The notes below the pieces were generated by a model. That model was not told the origin of the DNA. It saw nothing but the letters and a program-made list of their open reading frames with translations, and ran no database searches. Both the position numbers and the translations under genes were made by a program. 23,150 nt of DNA. It comes from Gnetum montanum (Eukaryota; Streptophyta; Gnetopsida; Gnetales; Gnetaceae). Each line of letters starts with the position of its first letter. Within the stretch, counting starts at the first letter, position 1. Positions 18,481-23,150 of this stretch are shown here, in pieces. Location: the NCBI GenBank assembly GCA_015680685.1, contig MNCI01037917.1:57155-80304 (forward strand), written 5' to 3'.

Positions 18481-18793
18481 CCATCCTCTTGAAGCAACAA
18501 GAATGCCTCTACAAAAATTCACTGCCATTCTAAGGAGAGTGAGATGGAGAACCAGGAAGCGGGAAAGGGCCTTAGTTAGAGGGAACCTTCAAGCATGGGT
18601 AACATGTCTTTCTAGTGCCATAACCAGTGTGTGTAGCCCAATTTCATTATTGTGTCTAGGGGGTGTGCATGTTATGCAAGAATGGGCCTCCTACTCTGCA
18701 TGTTCTATGTGAGGTTCTTGGCCTCTGCCTCTCCTTAAGCATTTAGCTACTTCTTGGGAAGGTCCTACTCAATCTTCTCTTTTTGGGGCCATC
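18481..18793 (-). pseudogene. E3 remnant of the third (env-position) ORF start
   Basis: On the - strand ATG at 18793 follows TGTGATTACAG. The first codons read MAPKRED, stop, VGPSQE, then LRRGRGQEP. E1 reads MAPKRGQQKGPAQ, then PRRGEGQVP. Both then have IE or AE, stop, E. After about 40 codons similarity to E1 is lost, and the rest matches the 3' block of E-nested (for example FPLTKAL in both). So the N-terminus of the E1-type ORF is joined here to other sequence; the transposon domain and coiled coil are missing. Confidence 0.65.
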
Positions 18794-18929
18794 TGTAATC
18801 ACACAAAAATCATTGTCACTAAGGTTGTGTAGAGAAATTTTTATTAATTCATTCCTTACTCATTGCCTTAATTAATAATCCATAATTGCGTAGTGTGATT
18901 TTTAGAATTAGAAATATTTTTGAGAAGTG
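18794..18929 (-). other. E3 intron-like leader of the third ORF, fused to protease
   Basis: The part next to 18793 matches E1 340-428 (ttaattaaggcaa...). At about 18929 it meets the interrupted protease. The acceptor AG is at 18795-18794. Confidence 0.55.
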
Positions 18930-19260
18930 GTAGGATAGGACCACCCACAAACTATGGTCACAATATCCTTCACTAACCCTAAAGGGATAGTGATTGACTA
19001 GTCTACCAATTCCAAATGAATATTACTCTTCTTGAGAGGTGGTAGGTTCTAAGCCTTGTACATGTCATGGGAGATGAGATTAACACAAAAACCAGAATCA
19101 ATAAGAGCCTTTCATGGCTCATGTCCAGCAATTTGTAAGTAAATAAAGGACTTCCTAGGTTAGATCTTTTTGTGGGAAGGTTTCTAGCCTTGATCAAATC
19201 AGAGATAGCATGAGTTAATATCATAGTGTAGATCTAACTTGGCATTTGGTTTGAAGTGCT
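18930..19260 (-). pseudogene. E3 aspartic protease, truncated
   Basis: On the - strand the leader (HAISDLIKARNLPTK) is followed by IDSGFCVNLIS, with Asp-Ser-Gly at 19099-19091, then MYKA, LPPLKKSNIHLELV and VVEDIVTIV, and a WSYPT-type end near 18930. E2 continues with FLVIQVDNYKR from there, whereas E3 switches to the leader of the third ORF. Everything from here through integrase is deleted. Frameshifts break the reading frame around 19070-19100. Confidence 0.75.
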
Positions 19261-21648
19261 CTTAGATGTGTTTCATGCAGAGAATGAGGGTGCTAGAGAT
19301 ACAAGATGACCAGGCACATTAGGTTGTGAGGGTTTGGGAGGATTGTTAGGTTAAAAAAATGGTCATTTCCTAGATCAATTATCCAAACCACTTAGTTGAA
19401 AGTCCAGTTGTAAATTTATAGCCCTCATAGAATTTCGTTGTTGTAGCTGTGGGGGAATTTATCCCTACATGGACAAAGCAGGAGGTAACTAGGTTAAGGG
19501 TTGAGGGATATATGCATATGAATGTGGAGGATGGTATGGATATGGGGGCTTTCCTTGAGTAAATGGTGAATGAGTTCAATGGTTTTCTAGAGGATAATAA
19601 TGATGTTAAAATGAGGTGTGGCTTATAGAGCTTCGTGGAGAAATGGGTTGTTGAACATAGTACCCATATGGATCTTGTTACCTACTATCTTGGTAGTGGA
19701 ATTCCCCATAATTGTGGTTAGTGCCATAGTTGGTATTGCTCATACAATTTTTGTGGAGCTCTAGTTGGATAGTACACTTGTTGTTGTTGGTGGAACTACC
19801 TTGGCTTGCCTTGAGGATAAGGCAACCATCTAGGTGGTTAGCTCTATGCTAGTTGAGGATTCAGCACGTACACCCCAAACTCTTGTAAGTATGACACCAT
19901 AGGGCAACATCCCTTTAGATGTTCATATTGATAAATGTCACACCCAACATCATCATCAAAGTCCATCTCCATAACTTCTTCTACTATAGTAGCTTTTCCC
20001 TTACCTCTTTACTAGGGACATTTAGCTTCTTTCTGCCTCCTGCAATTGCGATCACTATTCTGTTCTTTGGATTCTTCAACAATCTTCATAGAAGTTTGGA
20101 ATTTTTCATCCAAATATTTTCATAATTTTCAAAGTTTTGTATGGGCAAGGTTTTCCTATTCACCACCTCGTCGACTGGTGACTCCTCCTCATCATAGAAT
20201 CAAACCTCCCTTTTCCTAATGCAAGGGTTCCTATTATATTCTTCTACATTTTCCCTTTTTCACAACTCACCTTCTTCTTTTCCTACCTACTCTATCAACT
20301 TTTGCATCTGATGAACTCTTAGCTCGAACAATCTCCCTTAGGCATAAACCCCAAGAGTTCTTTTGGTTTATGCTTTGAGCCCATCTATGATGTGGTGGAG
20401 TTTTTCCCTCTAAGAATAACCATGACCAGGGAATCAGTCTAAGAGAGAATAATATTTTCCCATGGTGGCATCTAAGGGTTCATGTGTTCCCTATTTCTGG
20501 CCTTGGATTTGTCGTCTCAAATTAGATACTATACAATATTTCTAGTATTGGTCATTAAATAGTTAGCATGGTACTCCATCTACAAATGGATTCTAGTTGC
20601 AAGGACTAGTACTAGCTTTCTACCTCTTTGATGAGTATCCTAGAGAATATCTTCAGTTTCTACCAATCATTCTCTATGTTTTGTAAGGCACAAGCATCAT
20701 GAAAGTTTTGTAGATGATTTTTCATATCAGAGTTATATCCCCCCTCAAATCTTAGGATATTGTTCATGTCTAGGTGCTTGATCCAACTATCCTTCACATG
20801 CCTAGTTGGAATTTTTAAAGCCTCTACAATATTTAGCATGCTTTGAGTTGCCAGTAAAGGCTCATCATCATCATTATTTCATTTTCACTAATGATTTCCT
20901 CTATTTTCCATTCGATTATTGTGGGCATAGTGATCAATAGTATTGTCCTAATGTCCACCTCCATCACAATTGTTCCTTCTATGATTTTTTTTAGAACTAA
21001 AAGAAGAGGAAGAAGAAGATGTAGATGAAGAGGTTGAAGAGGGAGGAGGACTACCACCACCATGGAATCTACCAGCTCCCCTTTGATTTTCATGGTTGCA
21101 TTCATCAAGTTTCTTATCATCTTGACGCTTATCTGAGCCCTACCTTGACTACCATCTTTTTCTGAACCTGGATTGTTGATAGTGGAATGTAGATTCAAGT
21201 TCACACCCCCATCACCAATAACAAGGGATGAAGAATTTTCATGTTGAGAGCCCCCAGAGAAAGGACCCTCATTTTCATCTTGGTTCAACAAGAATAAGGA
21301 ATTGGTGAGTTGTTTTCCCTTCACAAACTCATGCTACTTCTCCTAGTATCAATCTCTCCAACATTGTGTTTTAGTGGGATGGTAGTCCTAGTAGTTGTTA
21401 TCATGCACAACATACTCCTCTTGAAGATTGTGGATACCTAACTTCTTAAGAGTTTGAAGCAACATCATGGGCACAAATCGATTGGAAGATATTACAATGT
21501 TGTCTTCCATGTCAAGTTATCACAGTTGTTCATCCTAGTGCAAGATGAAGGTGAAATTAGGCACATACTCATCTGGATGAGTATATGCCACCTTGCACTC
21601 TTGTGGGATCAATAGCTTAACATTTTCATGCTTGAGAGAAGATCACAT
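19261..21648 (-). pseudogene. E3 gag polyprotein
   Basis: On the - strand ATG at 21648 lies 132 bases after the PBS. The N-terminal domain has YTHPDEYVPNFTFILH. Around 21324-21150 is a Gly/Ser/Asn-rich stretch (GPFSGGSQHENSSSLVIGDG) in the phase of the start codon; a shift then moves the Ser-rich region (about 21000-21060) to another phase. The gag core aligns at about 20800-20280. The CysHis motif CDIYQYEHLKGCC is at 19942-19904. A Tyr/Pro-rich linker follows to protease. Collinear with gag of E2 and E-nested but more decayed. The apparent hydrophobic run after 21100 in the 20833-21324 frame is an artefact of the frameshift. Confidence 0.8.
21565..21584. repeat. Palindrome ATACTCATC-N2-GATGAGTAT in E3 gag
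   Basis: Perfect 9-bp arms, 196 bases from the PBS; see the copies at 12230 and 5618. Confidence 0.65.
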
Positions 21649-21779
21649 TTTGCAAATAAATAAAATATCAATGTGCTTATATAATTATATTACATGTGAG
21701 AGTGATGTTGACCTTGGGGTTGTCCAACGATGTTAATGATGTTCACTAATCCTACCTAGCGCATGTTTCAAACAAAAGG

Positions 21780-21797
21780 TCCTTTGCAATAGCGCTA
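21780..21797 (-). other. E3 primer-binding site (tRNA-Asp type, decayed)
   Basis: On the - strand TAGCGCTATTGCAAAGGA, one base inside the LTR. It has six differences from the tRNA-Asp complement, five of them transitions. Confidence 0.65.
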
Positions 21798-21798
21798 A

Positions 21799-22658
21799 TG
21801 ATGAGTGGTGAAAGGTACCCCTATGCTCAACCATATGAATCACAAAGTGTTCACATGCAATTTGGTGGAATTCCGTAGACTCTACGTCTTCTAGTACACT
21901 AGTCGTCTAAGAAGTGAACCTTACCCTAATGATCATTCATTGTCTCCCCAATTACACTTATGATGTACAAAGGTATGGTTAAGTGTAATTGAGGTATATG
22001 ATTTTTGTCATTTTATATTTTATGGTTTTGATGCTTAAAATAAACAAGATAAAGAATAAAGTAATTTAATGTCTACTTTAACCTAATGGACTAACTATTA
22101 TTTAACTAGTCTTAACATAAGTATCTGGTCCCACTTGCTATACACATCCTAAACACATATAACATTGTTGGGTTACCAAGCGTTAAGCACTGATGGAATT
22201 ACCAAATGTCATACGCATGCTCAAAGCCGTCATACTTATGTGTTTACTTAATCATTATTTAGCTTTTCTTTCTTAATTACTAAATTAGCTTAATCATTAA
22301 GAAACGTTGAATAAATAACTGAAAACATTAAATACATGAATAAAACATTTAAACTATTTAGAATGTTGCAAGGTTTATCAAAAAGCTCACCTTTATTACC
22401 ACACAAACTATCATGCTTAGGTATAATAGTGCTCAAATAAAGATCCGTACACTCAATGACTCCTACTGTAGACACTTCAGAAAATATTCTAACTTTTGAA
22501 TGTAAAAATTGTAAGAGTTTTGCTACTACTATCACTTGACTCCTCATAAACATGGTTTTTAGCTCATATTTATAGTTTTTATTACATGGCTACATTAACA
22601 GGGAAACACCACATAAACAGGGCCTCTTCGAAGAGGCCACATCAACAAGGGCCCATCA
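21799..22658 (-). repeat. E3 5' LTR (right copy)
   Basis: Starts TGATGAG next to the primer site. TATA motif at 22568-22575 and AATAAA at 22392-22397 on the - strand. The interior (for example 'aagaataaagtaatttaat' near 22050) resembles the E2 5' LTR more than the left LTR of E3. The outer U3, beyond the TATA box, is unlike any other LTR here and holds an 18-bp perfect palindrome (22621-22638). The outer end is set at CCCATCA (22652-22658), with CTTATCA ending at 22681 as the alternative. Confidence 0.72.
22621..22638. repeat. 18-bp perfect palindrome
   Basis: GGCCTCTTCGAAGAGGCC, in the outer U3 of the right LTR of E3. It has no counterpart in the other LTRs. Confidence 0.7.
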
Positions 22659-23150
22659 ATGTGACACTTTGATGCTTATCACCTAAGCTTTCATTTCTTA
22701 CTAAAAGAGTTCTTATAAAGAGAAAGAAAAAACACTCTCTAAAGACAAAAGAACATATCAATCAGGAATAATGAATATATAATAATAAAAGCTGAAAGCT
22801 TTCAGTCATTAAGCTTTTAAAATATAATATAATAATAATAATATAGAAAATAGATTAATTATTTAACCTTCAATGGGAGACATTTTACTCGAAGCTATAG
22901 TTGAAAATCAACATTCTTAGCAATATGATATTTAACTTCTAGAAGATAGCATAGTTATGCTCTTGTTGTTAGAAAATAACTACACATAAAAGCTTTCAAA
23001 TAGAGTAAAGAAAAAGTGGTCAAAGATACTTTTAAATATAAATAAAGAAAGTAGACAAAGTAGGTTGATCACCAAGAATGATTTCATTGATGCTTAGTTA
23101 ATAGTTATTACAAATTTTATATGTCTATTTCCAAGCATGCTATGCAATAC
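22659..23150. other. AT-rich sequence right of E3, unassigned
   Basis: No gene, LTR end or continuation of E2's RT is seen. It contains the palindrome tgaaagctttca (about 22793) and a taataataataat run (about 22828-22842). It may be host intergenic DNA or a diverged repeat. Confidence 0.45.

Larger units (their letters stand above)
16571..22658 (-). mobile_element. E3: non-autonomous LTR retrotransposon with hybrid features
   Basis: Reads on the - strand: 5' LTR (right), PBS, gag, truncated protease, start of the third ORF, 3' block, PPT, 3' LTR (left). RT and integrase are missing. The two LTRs are strongly diverged from each other, and no 5-bp duplication matches the left flank (ctatt). 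The right boundary is uncertain: CCCATCA at 22652-22658 or CTTATCA at 22675-22681. It could be an old insertion or a product of recombination between two elements. Confidence 0.72.

Noticed and set aside
20833-21324. 163-residue frame with a hydrophobic stretch, possible membrane protein
   Set aside because: Its first ~70 residues are true gag phase, the hydrophobic part is the Ser-rich gag region read out of phase after a frameshift.
23125-23129. CTATT as right target duplication of E3
   Set aside because: Matches 16566-16570 but the preceding bases are not an LTR end (no CA), and it lies about 450 bases past the plausible LTR edge.
23139-23148. gctatgcaat at the window end equals the bases after the E1 LTR (4230-4239)
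   Set aside because: Only ten bases, with no LTR or shared flank beyond; chance is likely in AT-rich DNA.
1-23150. Host genes, tRNA, rRNA, CRISPR or bacterial operons
   Set aside because: No cloverleaf, rRNA motif, regular spacer array or ribosome-binding-site-led gene series was seen; all coding signal belongs to LTR retrotransposons.

Overview
This window looks like repeat-derived, intergenic chromatin from a large plant nuclear genome. I found no host gene, rRNA, tRNA or CRISPR array. Nearly everything is explained by four related, decayed LTR retrotransposons of one Ty3/gypsy family. They share LTR ends TGATGAG...CTCATCA, a TATA motif CTATAAAT and an AATAAA signal in the LTRs, a primer-binding site (PBS) matching the 3' end of plant tRNA-Asp with mismatches that are almost all transitions, and a polypurine tract (PPT) of the form AGTCRTGGGGGTA. 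A tRNA-Asp PBS plus an extra 3' ORF suggests the Athila-type branch, but I cannot run a phylogeny. The species cannot be named from this sequence.

Layout. (1) Element E1, + strand, 1-4229, enters from the left. It shows a decayed ~928-codon third ORF (429-3215) just after a convincing splice acceptor, then PPT and 3' LTR (3397-4229). (2) 4230-4573 is unassigned. (3) Element E2, + strand, starts at 4574 with its 5' LTR (4574-5370), PBS and gag. (4) Element E-nested, - strand, 6224-13484, is inserted inside the gag of E2 with a perfect AAGGT target duplication. It carries gag and part of protease but no RT or integrase. (5) E2 resumes at 13490 with gag, protease and the start of reverse transcriptase, and is cut off at 16570. 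(6) Element E3, - strand, 16571 to about 22658, follows. It has gag, part of protease and the first codons of the third ORF, with pol deleted between them. (7) 22659-23150 is AT-rich and unassigned; E2's RT does not resume there.

How the parts relate: comparing the copies gives a consensus order of LTR, PBS, gag, protease, RT (integrase not seen), internal PPT-like tract, intron with acceptor, third (env-position) ORF, PPT, LTR. E-nested and E3 look like non-autonomous derivatives that lost RT and integrase and share a 3' block of about 1.25 kb that E1 does not show. Coding decay is mostly single-base stop codons (CAG, CAA, CGA or TGG to stop) with few frameshifts, as expected from deamination of methylated cytosines over a long time.
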